This document shows positions 35,663-47,089 of a stretch of 64,000 nt of DNA, piece after piece; positions within the stretch are counted from its first letter, which is position 1; every line of letters begins with the position of its first letter. A program made the position numbers and the translations under genes. The notes beneath the pieces are model-generated. The model saw only the letters and a list, made by a program, of their open reading frames with translations, was not told the origin of the DNA and ran no database searches. Source of the DNA: Arvicola amphibius (Eukaryota; Chordata; Mammalia; Rodentia; Cricetidae); contig NC_052049.1 of assembly GCF_903992535.2 (NCBI RefSeq), positions 149,876,260-149,940,259 of the forward strand, written 5' to 3'.

Positions 35663-37059
35663 CTTTCTTTAATTGCATCTGGAGCCTCAGAAACTTTGGC
35701 AGGAAAAGTCTATGTTATGTGGTGTGTTTTACATGTCTGAGTGTGTGTTAGCCTGGTTCGAAGGTCAGTATTGTTTCTGAGGCTTTCTGGAGAAGAGGAC
35801 ATGTTGCGGACTGGTTAGCCACTTGTTGATCAGATCGACGATTTTGGTTCTGGTTAGCTACGTGTTGACCAGATCTTTGATTGAGCACTGACACACCGGG
35901 AGGAGCTGCAGAAAGTGTTGAGGCTGTTAAAGGTGGAGCAGATGGGGTCTCTTGTCTCAAGGAGGTGGTAGGATAAGACCCATTATGGGAGAAGAACTAG
36001 GTTATAGAGAGATATGTACCCTATCAGAAGAACAGGGTCAGGATTGGGGTCTACATTACCGAAGAAGGAGCTAGTGAGGGTTTGGTGAGTTTGGAATGTA
36101 CAAAGTAGTAGTAAATAAGTAATTTGAATTGAGTTAGGTAAAGTCTTGAATAGCTTTATAGTCCACAGTTATATATTTAGGATTTCAATTCCATCAGGAA
36201 CCACAGAAAATAAATCGGTACTTTGACAGTCACTGAATACATATATTGTAATAACAATTCAGTAACATGGAGTCTTTGACAACTGAATTTTTCCACATAT
36301 TTCAGGGTTTTGAGACAAGGTCTTACTGTAGGCCAGCCTCACCCCCTGCTCTCATGTCTTATAGGTCACAAAAATGACTTATTCAGACATAAAATTTGTG
36401 GATGACCAAGAGCACACATATTTTTTAATTATTTTTTATGAGTGACAATGGGAATATCAATATTTCAAATCTGATATTTAAAAATAGTATTATGAAGGCT
36501 TTGTTAAAACTTGTATAGTATTAATGTGTATTGCAGTTTAATATATCAAACGAAATTCGAAGTTTAGCGTATTTTAGCTTTCATGGTATATACGTACAGC
36601 ATGTATATGTTAATTTCTGTTGTATAAAGACACTTGAAATCAAAAATTAGAGCTTCAATTTGATAGGCTGTTAAATTAACTCAAATTATTTTAAGTATAG
36701 GTGAGATGTATGACTGTATTCTGGAGAACAGTTTGGAGGAGTTTGGAGTTAGAACCCTGAAGGATAATAAAAGTAAAATATGTTAATGAGTTGAAGAAAA
36801 AGTGGCTAAGTTTTGTGCTGAGGTATGATTGGAGGAGTAGCACTCATACATCCAGAGGTGTTTTAAGAACAGCGGCGTGACTCTGAGTGTCAAATGCTGT
36901 AGCTGAGAGGAGGAGCATTTGGGAGTTTGGCAATTTTGTCACTTGTTTGGCCAGAACATTTATATCCTGTGGAATATTGAGAAATTCTCTAGTTTTGTAA
37001 AAAAACTAATAATTTTAAAGATATTGTAAATGTTTATTTTATGCAGAGCACGTTCGACT
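35663..37059. other. Mostly unrecognised intronic sequence
   Basis: Contains a 39-bp imperfect tandem duplication at 35811-35886 (CTGGTTAGCCACTTGTTGA / CTGGTTAGCTACGTGTTGA). Otherwise AT-rich and featureless. Confidence 0.45.
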
Positions 37060-38430
37060 TTATACCTCCCTCTCTCCCTTTTCATATCCTCTCCCTTTCC
37101 CCTAGTTGTCCTTTCTCTCCCTTTGTTTTACTAGACAGTTTTATTTTGCTTTCATGTCATATGTATGTGCATGACTTTATGTATCTCTATAAAATCTAGG
37201 AACCACGATGAATGAGAGAAATATTTGTCTTTCAGATACTGACCTAACTGCCTTAAAATGATCATCTCCATTTGCATCAATTTTCCAGCAGAGACATGAC
37301 TTTCATTCTTCTTTATAACTGAAAGATATTTCATTGTGTATATGTAACACATTTTCCTTATCCCTTTCTCTCTTGTGAAGAATACTTCATTGGTCTCATG
37401 ATTGTTTAGGGGAAAAGTGCTTCAGGAATCACCAATGTGATTATATTTCTGCAACAGCTTTACATGAATCAGTTGAGGAGATGTGCAGGAATAATATAAC
37501 TAGGTCATATAGGAGATTTATATTTATTTTTTGTAGAGATTTCCATTCTGACTTTCACAGTGGCTGAACTAATTTACATTTGGCCAATAGTATATAATCA
37601 TTCCGTTTGTCCACTTCTTCACTAGCACTTTCTGTTATTCACTTTTTTAGTAATTATCATTCTGACTGTGATAAAATAGAATCTCACTATAGTTTTTAAA
37701 AATATTTTAAAACTCATTTGAGATGATAATACAATTATATCATTTTCCTGCTTTCTGGTATTTTCTCCATTACCTCCCAAGTACACTCTCCACTTTGTTC
37801 GTATATAAATTCATGGCTTCTTTTTCTTAATTATATGTATATATACACATATGTACACATATATATATGTATATATATATATGTATACATATGTATACAT
37901 ATATATATATGCCTCTGTGTGTGTGTGTGTGTGTGTGTGTAAATATATAGATTCATCCTGCTCAGCTAGTATAATGTTTTGATTTGTGTTTCTTGGATGG
38001 CAAGTAAAGCTGAATTTTTATTTTGCATGTTTTTTAGACTGTTTGCATTTCATCTTTTGAGAATTGTCTGTTTGCTTCATTATTCAATTTAGTTATGGAG
38101 TAGCTTGATTTCTTTTTAGTTTTTTTGTGTTTTTATATGTTCTTGATATTAATCCTAAAAATAGCTAGCAAAGATTGTCTCTCATTCTGTAGACTTTCTT
38201 CACTCTATTAAAGATTGTCTCTCATTCTGTAGACTTTCTTCACTTTATTGACTGTTTACTCTCCTATGCTGAAACATTCATTTCATTATGTTCTAACTAT
38301 AAGTTGTTGACCTTATTTCATGAATGATTTGAGTTGTGTCAAATCATTGCCTATGCATTTACCTTCAACTTTCTTTCCCATTTTTTTCCTCTAACTTTTT
38401 CAGAGTTTCAGGTCTGATAGTTTTTTTTTT
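37060..38430 (-). mobile_element. Old L1, ORF2 C-terminus, antisense, with nested L1
   Basis: Minus strand encodes decayed ORF2 C-terminus (37152-37352 reads MKYLSVIKKNE ... SWFLDF) and continues upstream through ORF2 to ~38430. Interrupted at ~37685-37985 by another L1 3' end. A 40-bp piece is duplicated in tandem at 38170-38250. Confidence 0.75.
37685..37985 (-). mobile_element. L1 3'-end nested in the older L1
   Basis: Reverse complement of an L1 3'UTR: CTCCATTACCTCCCAAGTAC, AAATTCATGGCTTC, a TATATG-rich run, a (TG)n run (37915-37941) and CATCCTGCTCAGCTAGTATA. Old ORF2 text resumes at GATTTGTGTTTCTTGGATGG. Confidence 0.65.
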
Positions 38431-38469
38431 CCTTTCTTAATTGTGAGGGAAACCTGAGTATCATGTTAT

Positions 38470-39225
38470 TTTGAAAGATAGAAGTCGAAACGGATAGGGA
38501 TATTCTCATGAGGCCTCAACTGTACATGATGAACTAAAGACAAGTCAGGAAAGCTGGGAGTGGGGAAGGTGATCATCCCCAGGGAAGAGCACTCCAATTG
38601 GTTGTGCAGGGTCAAATGGCTAGCTCTGAAAACATGCAAAAATGCCATCATATGGACTGAACTAGTTGTATATTTAGGAATATGTATGTATATACATATA
38701 TGCATACCATAACAGTTAGTGAAAAGAGTCCATAAATTTGAAGGAAGGTGAGTAGGGGTATATGTAACACTATTAATAAAAACTCAGAGGCAGAAATTGG
38801 GGTTCAACCTGAAGGTCAGAAAAGAAAAAAAAATCCAGCCACTGGCTCTTACTTCTAAATCAGTCCAATATGGCAATCTTGCCTTCAGGAATCTCAGAAT
38901 GAGACTGTGTGTGAGAGCTGTCTCCTCCCATTTTATAATCCTCTCCAGTTCTGGGTTAAAGGGCATGTACCACTACCGCCTGCAAACTAGTTTTCTATTG
39001 CAAACTAGTGTGGCTACTGGGATTAAAGGTATATGTTATTGCTGCCTGGTATGTAAGGCTGGCCAGTGTGACTGTTTTACTGTTCTGATCCTCAGGCAAG
39101 CTTTATTTATTAAAATACAAATAAAATGCCACTACAGGTATATGGGGGTGGGGGGTAGTTAGAGGAAAGAAAGGGAAGACAGGGATTTTCTTTTTTATTT
39201 TAATCTCAAAAATAAAAGAAAAAAG
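38470..39225 (+). mobile_element. L1 3'UTR, sense, split by an LTR
   Basis: TCATCCCCAGGGAAGAGCAC, CTCTGAAAACATGCAAAAAT, TATGCATACCATAACAGTTA, then, after the LTR, TATGGGGGTGGGGGGTAGTT and the A-rich end AATCTCAAAAATAAAAG. Confidence 0.75.
38763..39136 (-). mobile_element. Solo LTR, ERVK-type (family C)
   Basis: 374 bp with TG...CA ends (TGTAACACTATTAATAAAAA ... AAAATGCCACTACA on plus), flanked by perfect GGTATA at 38757-38762 and 39137-39142. On the minus strand AATAAATAAAGCTTGCCTGA provides a poly(A)-signal-like motif, hence the orientation. Internal GGGTTAAAGGGCATGTACCA and GGGATTAAAGGTATATGTTA resemble B1 pieces. Confidence 0.75.
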
Positions 39226-39277
39226 AAATCATAACATGAAATCACTTTGAGTTTATTCTTATTTTTTTCTATGTTAG

Positions 39278-39345
39278 GGATGGAGCCAAATTCCTTGAGG
39301 TTATTAGGCAAGTGCCCCATCACTGAGCTATACCCTCAGCTGGAG
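39278..39345 (-). mobile_element. ID-like SINE fragment
   Basis: Antisense tRNA-like head: GTTAGGGATGGAGCCAAATT, AGGCAAGTGCCCCATCACTG, AGCTATACCCTCAGC. Heavily diverged. Confidence 0.5.
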
Positions 39346-40442
39346 GATGCTGAAGGACTAAGGGAGTCTTCAGCCAGAGGATTAGATTGTAAGAACTAAA
39401 GAGGGAAGGTGGTTTGTGGAGAAGATACAAGGATTTGGAATGGAACTGATGCATATTTTTGAAACGTGGCTTATGGTATATAAAGTCAGAAAGACACTGG
39501 CTGTTATTTTTGAGGTATATCACAGAGTAATCACATTTTCTTACATTCTAGCAGAGTGGCTAAGGATCTAGCTTACTTTTTTGTCCATCCAGTTGATATA
39601 TTAATCACCTAATAGTTTTTCAATACCAAGCCACTATTAGTAATAGGGATTTCTGCTCTAGTCTGATAGATTGTGATCAATGGCATTTACTAACTGTGGA
39701 GGGATATAAATATCAAACAACTCTTGAGAGGGCATGATCCTGGTGTAGTCCTGATACCTGCATTAGAAGGAAATAACATGTCTTGTGAATCAAGGAAAGA
39801 GACTTTAAGCATGGAGTTAACTTTGATCCTTGCTTATGGGCCAGCTATACCTCTCTTTTGCTAATACATCTTCAATTACCATCAACATCTTCCTGGGTCT
39901 TATTTCAGTTTTGGGCATATGAAATATATTTTCCCATTGGACTGGTGGGGTAGGTTGTGTGACATTAAAGAACCAACACTCTGTGAGGTTCCACGTCAAG
40001 CCCAGTATTGCTGCATCATGGTGATGAAATGTAAACTAAGCAGCCATGGTATATTTATTCATGGTATATTATTCCCATTGGGGGAAAGAACGATTAGGGA
40101 ATGATAAATCGATGATCAGCCACAGCCGCCACAGACTAAGCCTTCTAACCGTTGGAGAAACCACAGCAAGTGCAGTGCCTGTCACTTCTTATTAGGAATT
40201 TTTGGTAACAGCTAATGAAAGTATCATCTCCCCTCCCCCTTTTCCTGTTTTAAATTTTAATGCTTTCAGAGTCAAGTGATTGTGGAGTAAGCATCCACTC
40301 TGCAGGGAAGCAAAGTTACTGTTGCTGAGATGGTTTGACATTATAGCACTGAGAGTTGGCTAAATGGTTTTACAATCAATTAAATTGTTCAATTTAAAAG
40401 ATAGCCAAAAGTCACCTCTGTCAAATTTTGTTGGTGTGATTC
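39346..40442. other. Unrecognised intronic sequence
   Basis: About 1.1 kb; no repeat or gene recognised. Confidence 0.45.
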
Positions 40443-40447
40443 AGAAT

Positions 40448-40615
40448 CCGGGCGGTGGTGGCGCACGCCTTTAATCCCAGCACTTGGGAGGCAGAGGCAG
40501 GCGGATCTCTGTGAGTTCGAGACCAGCCTGGGCTACAAGAGCTAGTTCCAGGACAGGCTCCAAAGCTACAGAGAAACCCTGTCTCGAAAAAACCAAAAAA
40601 AAAAAAAATAAATAA
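40448..40615 (+). mobile_element. B1 SINE, young
   Basis: Full-length B1, CCGGGCGGTGGTGGCGCACG to CTCGAAAAAACC with an A-rich tail. Short duplication AGAATC on both sides (40443 and ~40623). Confidence 0.95.
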
Positions 40616-42109
40616 AAATAAAAGAATCCTTTCTTAATAAGGATCTTCTCTTAAAAGAGGCTCTTCTGTGATGTGGAAGGAGGTGAATAATGGAGACTCG
40701 ATAAAACATAAGACAATGTTATCATCACTTGAAGAGAGTAAAGCCTTTAGTAGATAAGATTATCTATGTGATTCTTTTTTGTTACTGGCTTTAATAATGG
40801 AAGTATAAATGAAAGTCAAATGACAACAGTACAAATATGTTCTTGTAGGATGCTAGCTTTCCTTCTGATTTGGTAGTATTAACTGGGGCACCTAGATATG
40901 TGTGTCACAAAATATTAGTATATGTCTTTTAATATAAATATACCAGTTTTAAAACTCTAGATATTATCTAGAGCAAAGTTTGAGAAATATTTTATGTATT
41001 GTCAGAGAGTCAATATTTGTAGGCTTTGTAGGTCACACTATTTATATAGCAGCTACTCAGCTCTGAAGTTCTAATGCAAAAGCAGCTATACATAATTGAG
41101 TGAATATGAACATTTATTTTTATCTTTGGTTTTATATGTTGTAGAAACCAGGATGCTCTCATCTGGCATACGGGCCATGGTTTGCCCACCTCTGATTTAT
41201 AGCCGCTCGGAGATTTCCTAGTGAATACAGAGTACTGCAGAACAGAATGAGTGATAGCTGAATGGTACCTAAAAGCAGAGATAAACTAATTTTATTGCGT
41301 GCTTTATCTTCATTTCTAACACAGTGTCTGTAAGTAAGAGTTAATTAAGCTAGTTAATAACTAGCAAGTTTATATAGTGGAAGAGTATCCTAGGTAAGCT
41401 AGGACCTTCTACATATGAGTTACAGGTTATGCAATAGGACTCGAAAACACTACCATTTGGGGTAGAACAGTTGTTGCCTTTGAGTACTTAGTTCAAAGAG
41501 CAAATCTAGAGAAGATGAGTGAGAGAAACAGAGAGAGGCTATAAAATGACAGTAAGAAACTTTAGGTTTGTGGATCTCTCCCAGTAAAAATGAAAATTGT
41601 GTTCTTTTGGAAGTCTACTCAGAGAATGTCTTTCAGCGCCTGTCACAGTCTTGGGTTTTTCTAGTGCACCCTGTGCTCTGTGTGGCGTTGTTAGCATCTG
41701 TGATGCATATCTTCCTCTTGTCTCTCCAGATACTGTACCGGTTCTTTCCGTCTTTCTGTCTTTGCGATGCCTGCTCCTCCTCCTAACCCAGTGCTCCCTT
41801 CAGAAGTCCTCTTCTTAGTCCACCCTCTCTTGCACCCCTCCTAACGGATCTAGCTCTTATGCCTTAGGCTTTGATCAGTGGAAGGGTGCCTCTGTTGTAC
41901 TGATATGATTTCCAGCTCCCGGGTCATTGTGTGTGTTAGTGTCTTAACTGTCCCCACTTTTAGAAACAGTTTCTAAAAGCTGCATCCACATTATTTATAT
42001 TGGGATATCATCAGCTTTTCTACTGATCCTTGATTTTCATTGTAGGCTTTCATGTGGTTTTCTGTAATTTGCTCATTTTCTTTCTTTTTTTTTTGTTTTT
42101 TTTTGTTTG
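40616..42109. other. Unrecognised intronic sequence
   Basis: About 1.5 kb; the small ORFs at 41568-41818 lack support. T-rich from 42078. Confidence 0.45.
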
Positions 42110-42540
42110 TTTTTTTTCTTTTTTTTTCATGGTTTATTTTTATATATTTAAAAATTTCCATCTCTTCCCCTCCTCCTCCCCCTTCCCTCCCCTCCTCCTC
42201 CCCCTTCCCTCCCCTCTTCCCTCCCCTCCTCCTCCCCCTTCCCTCCCCTCCCCTCCACCCATACGTCCCCTCCCTCCCTCTCAAGGCCAAGGAGCCATCA
42301 GGGTTCCCCACTCCATGCTAAGACCAAGGTCCTCCCAACTCCCCCCAGGTCCAGGAAGGTGACTGACCAAGCTGAGAAGGCTCCCACAGAGCCCGTGCAT
42401 GCATAAAAATCAGAGCCCAGCGCCATTATCCTTTGCTTCTCAGTCAGCCCCCACCGTTGGCCACACTCAGAGAGACGGGTTTGGTCGCATGATCCATCAG
42501 TCCCATTCCAACTGGAGTTGGTGATCTCCCCTTAGTTCTT
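42110..42540 (-). mobile_element. L1 3'UTR, antisense, 5'-truncated, young
   Basis: Reverse complement of the 3'UTR seen at 5095-5480: CATGGTTTATTTTTATATAT, the C/T-rich complement of the polypurine tract, CAGGTCCAGGAAGGTGACTG, ending near TGGTGATCTCCCCTTAGTTC. Confidence 0.9.
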
Positions 42541-43488
42541 CTGCTTCTGTAGTCTTTCCCTCAGATTAAAAGCCCAGAGGGGAGGGACTTCTGATTTTGC
42601 AGTATCTGGTACAACCAATAATTGTTTTTTAATGCTTACTGACAGTATAAGAATTTAATATTCTGCCTTTCTATAACAGCACACAGAACATTTAATATAG
42701 TTCTCAAAAGATCACAGCTTCCTAAAACTGTTTTTACCTGATAGCTATAACCTAAATAATACATTATTATGTAAGCTTTGTCTTTTAAAACATTCAGTTT
42801 TCATCCATTAATCTGCTTATTAGTCATAACTATTGCAACCTTGTAACAAATAGATTATAAATCTATGTATAAATATATATTATATGTTTTTATATATACA
42901 TATATATCTTATGTTTCTGATAAATTCTTCATAAAAAACAGTTTCCTAAAACAAATAGGAATACTATAGGGCACCATGTTATTGTAGACATTATGGAGCA
43001 TCTGGTCCTGAGAGTGCATTACCTAATACGTCACTCATAAAAAGATAGCAAATAAATAGACAGGAGGCAGGTTTCCCAGCCTGCCCTCACAAAAGATGGC
43101 TGCTGCATGCAATCAAGTTAGGAATGGTTTACTTGATGAGGCTGGGAAGTAAGTTCGTCAGTCATTAACATGGCTGCCTCCTGTTTTTACTACAAGGAAA
43201 CCAAAGCTCAAGTTGTGTGGGCAGCTATTTTACCAGCATTATTTGAATTCTTTTTACTTTACAATACTAATAGTTTGTGTTTCTGACTGGGGTTCGTTTC
43301 TTCATTGACCAGATGCTGGAGTCACATCAGAGCCTGACTTCATTTGTCCTGACCAACCTGGTAGCAACTTTCCAGAGTCATTTTTTGTGCACACTTTTGC
43401 TGTTTGGGCCTGGTCTTCCTTCTAGATTTCTTTATTTCCTAGTGTCAATATCTCTTCAATTTTCTCTTACAAGCAGAATAGACTTTTT
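42541..43488. other. Intronic sequence with a nested inverted repeat
   Basis: No gene or repeat family recognised. 43060-43184 holds three nested stem pairs: ACAGGAGGCAG/CTGCCTCCTGT, TCCCAGCCT/AGGCTGGGA and ATCAAGT/ACTTGAT. Confidence 0.5.
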
Positions 43489-43733
43489 CAAATAGCACTC
43501 AGGCTATTTCACATATCCACTCGGAAGGCTGGACTATCCTCCACTATCTAGTGTAGGAAGTTCACATTTCAAATACCACTCAGGCTATTTCACATATCCA
43601 CTCGCAAGGCTGGACTATCCTCCCGCTATCTAGTGTAGGAAGTTCACATTTCAAATACCACTCAGGCTATTTCACATATCCACTCGGAAGGCTGGACTAT
43701 CCTCCAGCTATCTAGTGTAGGAAGTTCACATTT
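43489..43733. repeat. Tandem triplicate, 81-82 bp unit
   Basis: Three copies starting at 43489, 43570 and 43652, each with CACTCAGGCTATTTCACATA, AAGGCTGGACTATCCTCC and TCTAGTGTAGGAAGTTCACA. Copies differ by only a few bases. Confidence 0.97.
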
Positions 43734-44534
43734 GCCACCTGACATTCCAGGTCCCATTTTCCCAATCCTATGTTCCTTAATTCCCTAAGCTATTACTGAG
43801 AACTGACCTGCAGCTTAATATCATCTTAGATGGGATTGAGGAAAAAGTTCAAGAATTGTATCTGATTATAGTATCATAAAACTGTAGTTTTGGCACTGGG
43901 TGTCCCTGGAGAGGACTTTTCCCAATCAGAGACTCCTCAGAGGAGGCAGGCACAATGAGAGGGAGCTGCGATGCTGGGAGGGATGGGTGTGGAGACTACA
44001 GCAGGAGAGCTTGATTGCTCTGTTCGGATCCTTGGAGAGTGATTTAGGAACGTGAACTTTATGCTGCTTTCCTGTCGAGTGTGGACTTGGGAATCCTAGT
44101 CCGAGTACAGAGCATGTAGAGGGAACTGCGGAGCGTGGATCCTTAGGTAATCAACTTTTCAGTTTCGTTCATGTGCGGTCTGGGCCAGTCTTCTAATTCT
44201 GTCGTTAGTTGACACACTAGATCATCCTGATGTGAGCTTTAGGAGTTCATGATCTATGAAGCACGGTTTTGGTACTACAGCTTTTTATACCAGACATATA
44301 CTTAAGTAGTTATTTGTGCCATAAATACTAAGTTGCAGTGTTCACTTGGCAGGCAATATACAAGGTTGTGCATTCAAATTGTGTCTTTATTCCTAGTGAT
44401 TTGGGGCAGGTTACTCTTTGTGCTTCTTTTACATCACAGGGTTGTTACGAGAATCACCGTCATTCATAAGAGAGTTTATTTTCCTTCCCTTCCTTTATTT
44501 TATTTTTTTATTTTATAATATTTTTCCTTTTTTG
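43734..44534. other. Unrecognised sequence, partly G-rich
   Basis: Includes a G-rich, CpG-containing part (~43890-44160) unlike the AT-rich surroundings. No ORF or clear splice pair. Confidence 0.4.
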
Positions 44535-44615
44535 TGGTGATGGGGAATGAACACAGTCCTTACTCATGCTAAGGAAACACGGTACCTCTGAGCTAAAGAC
44601 ACCCCCCAGCCTCAA
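44535..44615 (-). mobile_element. ID-like SINE fragment
   Basis: GTGATGGGGAATGAACACAG, CTTACTCATGCTAAGGAAAC, GAGCTAAAGACACCCCCCAG: antisense, diverged. Confidence 0.45.
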
Positions 44616-45630
44616 AATTTTTCTTTTTTTTCCATCCTCCCCACTTCGGAAGTAACCATCAAGTGAGAAAGTGATACATTTATCTGTAATTTTTGTAACT
44701 GGCAAATTTCCCCTCCTTATTTAAGTCTATGGCTAAAAGCTTGTTTCTATGAACAACACTTGATTTTTTATCCAGAACGACAAAAAGGTAATGGCAAATT
44801 AAAATTGTGAGCTGCATACAGCAATCTGGAAATATTGCCAGGCTTTCTCTATTTCATTCTCCTCCATTTTCTATTATTAAAACGACATGCATAAAATACA
44901 TACCCGTGGCTTTTGCTTTCTGAGAAATAATTTAGAGGTAGAGAGCTAATTCAGAGTTAAGGCCACATGTACTGCTCTCCCAGAGGCTCCGAGTCACAAG
45001 TACACATGTGTTCCTGGTTCTAGTTCGTCTAGATCGATATATGTAATTGAGTTTGTGATCTGAAAGGAAAGCGTGGACCTGTGACCATCAGTTCATACCT
45101 TTGAGTGTTTACAAACATGCACTAACATCCACTGAACAAACACTGTTAGATTTTGGGGCTCGTTTACTTTACGAAAGACTTTAATTTTCTCAGTCGTTGG
45201 AACTTTTATTTTTATTTGAAAATTTAAACTGTCAAGAGCATTGAAAGTTCCTAGAATGAGTACTATATAAAAGACTGTGAACAGTGTTGCAGTTTTTGGA
45301 ATTCATTGTAAAATAGATATTTTATTAGGTTCTGCCCAGCTCTTCTCTGTCAGGAAAGATACATCCAAGCTAATATGATCTCTGTTGCTTCATGAAATTA
45401 ATTTTTGACATTACAGTTATTGTCAATAAATGAAGCAACGTGAAAGAGTAAAAGCTCCACTATATCACCTGCTGAACAAAACTATGTAATAAGATTAATT
45501 TTAATGAGTTTGCTGATAAATTTATAAAGGTGAACCACCCTAAAGAAATCATAGTTCATTAACCCATTGCTTGCTTAAAAATACTGCTAAGTTTCAAAAG
45601 AAAAATTGATAATAATTAAGTATTGTATTT
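44616..45630. other. Unrecognised intronic sequence
   Basis: About 1 kb; nothing recognised. Confidence 0.45.
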
Positions 45631-46391
45631 ATGTGTAAGTGCATATGTGCATATGTGCCATGGGCGCATAAGTGTGTATGTGCATATGTGCCATAGGCAC
45701 ATAAGTGTGTATGTGCATATGTGCCATGGGCACATAAGTGTGTAAGTGCATATGTGCCATGGGTGCATAGGTGTGTAAGTGCATATGTGCCATGGGTGCA
45801 TAGGTGTGTAAGTGCATATGTGCCATGGGCGCATAAGTGTGTATGTGCATATGTGCCATGGGCACATAGTGTGTAAGTGCATATGTGCCATGGGTGCATA
45901 GGTTTGTAAGTGCATATGTGCCATGGGTACATAGGTGTGTAAGTGCATATGTGCCATGGGTGCATAGGTGTGTAAGTGCATATGTGCCATGGGTACATAG
46001 GTGTGTAAGTGCATATGTGCCATGGGTGCATAGGTGTGTAAGTGCATATGTGCCATGGGTGCATAGGTGTGTAAGTGCATATGTGCCATGGGTGCATAGG
46101 TGTGTAAGTGCATATGTGCCATGGGTGCATAGGTGTGTAAGTGCATATGTGCCATGGGTGCATAGGTGTGCAAGTGCATATGTGCCATGGGCACATAGTG
46201 TGTAAGTGCATATGTGCCATGGGTGCATAGGTGTGTAAGTGCATATGTGCCATGGGTATATAGGTGTGTAAGTGCATATGTGCCATGGGTGCATAGGTGT
46301 GTAAGTGCATATGTGCCATGGTGCATAAGTGTGTAAGTGCATATGTGCCATGGGTGCATAGGTGTGTAAGTGCATATGTGCTGTGGGTGCA
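45631..46391. repeat. 33-bp minisatellite, ~22-23 units
   Basis: Unit built on GTGCATATGTGCCATGGGTG plus CATAGGTGTGTAA. Length 33 is divisible by 3, so frames stay open on both strands (11-residue repeats), giving apparent ORFs of 106 to 267 codons. A few units are 1 base short, which shifts frame. No protein is proposed. Confidence 0.98.
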
Positions 46392-46560
46392 AATGTATAT
46401 GGAGGTCAGAGATCTTCAATAGCTTTCCAGACTTATTTTTTTTAAGAGGACCTCTTAGTGAACTTTGAGATTGCCAGTTTGGCTAGACTGGCCAGCAAGT
46501 TTCAGAGATCTTCCTGCCTCCACTTCCCAGACTAGTAATATAGTCATGCATCAGTTCCTT
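46392..46560 (-). mobile_element. B4-like SINE
   Basis: Antisense: ATGTATATGGAGGTCAGAGA, TAAGAGGACCTCTTAGTGAA, TTTGGCTAGACTGGCCAGCA, TCTTCCTGCCTCCACTTCCC. The minisatellite sits at its tail end and may have grown from it. Confidence 0.6.
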
Positions 46561-46609
46561 ACATTTTAACAATGCTTGCAATAAGAAAAATCCTTTATCC
46601 TGTAATTTG

Positions 46610-46738
46610 GTTCATCTGGGTGTTGCATGACTCTGATGACCTTAGTTCATTTCCTAGAACCCATAAAAGAGAGAAAAAAGAAACTGACTCCATGGTATCC
46701 TATGACCTCCACAAGTGTACCATGGCATGTGGGTGCCT

Positions 46739-46739
<1 letters not shown>
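46610..46739 (+). mobile_element. B3-like SINE
   Basis: Sense: CCTAGAACCCATAAAAGAG, GAAACTGACTCCATGGTATC, CCTATGACCTCCACAAGTGT, leading into a (CA)n tail. Confidence 0.65.

Positions 46740-46773
<34 letters not shown>
46740..46773. repeat. (CA)n microsatellite
   Basis: About 16 CA units at the 3' end of the B3-like SINE. 46774-47089 shows nothing else. Confidence 0.95.
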
Positions 46774-46776
<3 letters not shown>

Positions 46777-47089
46777 CAAACAAAGACATATAATAATAAC
46801 TGATTTTTCGTCAAGATTTAAGAATACCATTTTTCATAAGTTTGAAATTGATAGCTCATATTTTTACAATAGGATGTAAAAATTTATGTTGAAGGGAAAT
46901 GAAAAATGATGACTAAATTTGAAGAAAATTCTCTAAAGGTGTTTATTATTTCTGCTATTTTTTGTATCATTATGTTATAACTATACTGTAAGAGTTCTAC
47001 ATTGGGCATTTCAGAGAGAAATGGATTTATGCTCATTAGGTATATATTTTATATGATACTCTTAGATATGCATATCCATAATTGAACGC

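Noticed and set aside
45631..46391. Regular repeat spacing resembling a CRISPR array
   Set aside because: Units are contiguous with no unique spacers, and the host is a rodent genome.
45594..46419. Long overlapping ORFs (106-267 codons) on both strands
   Set aside because: They are frames through a 33-bp tandem repeat; composition is purely the repeat unit and there is no promoter, splice or homology support.
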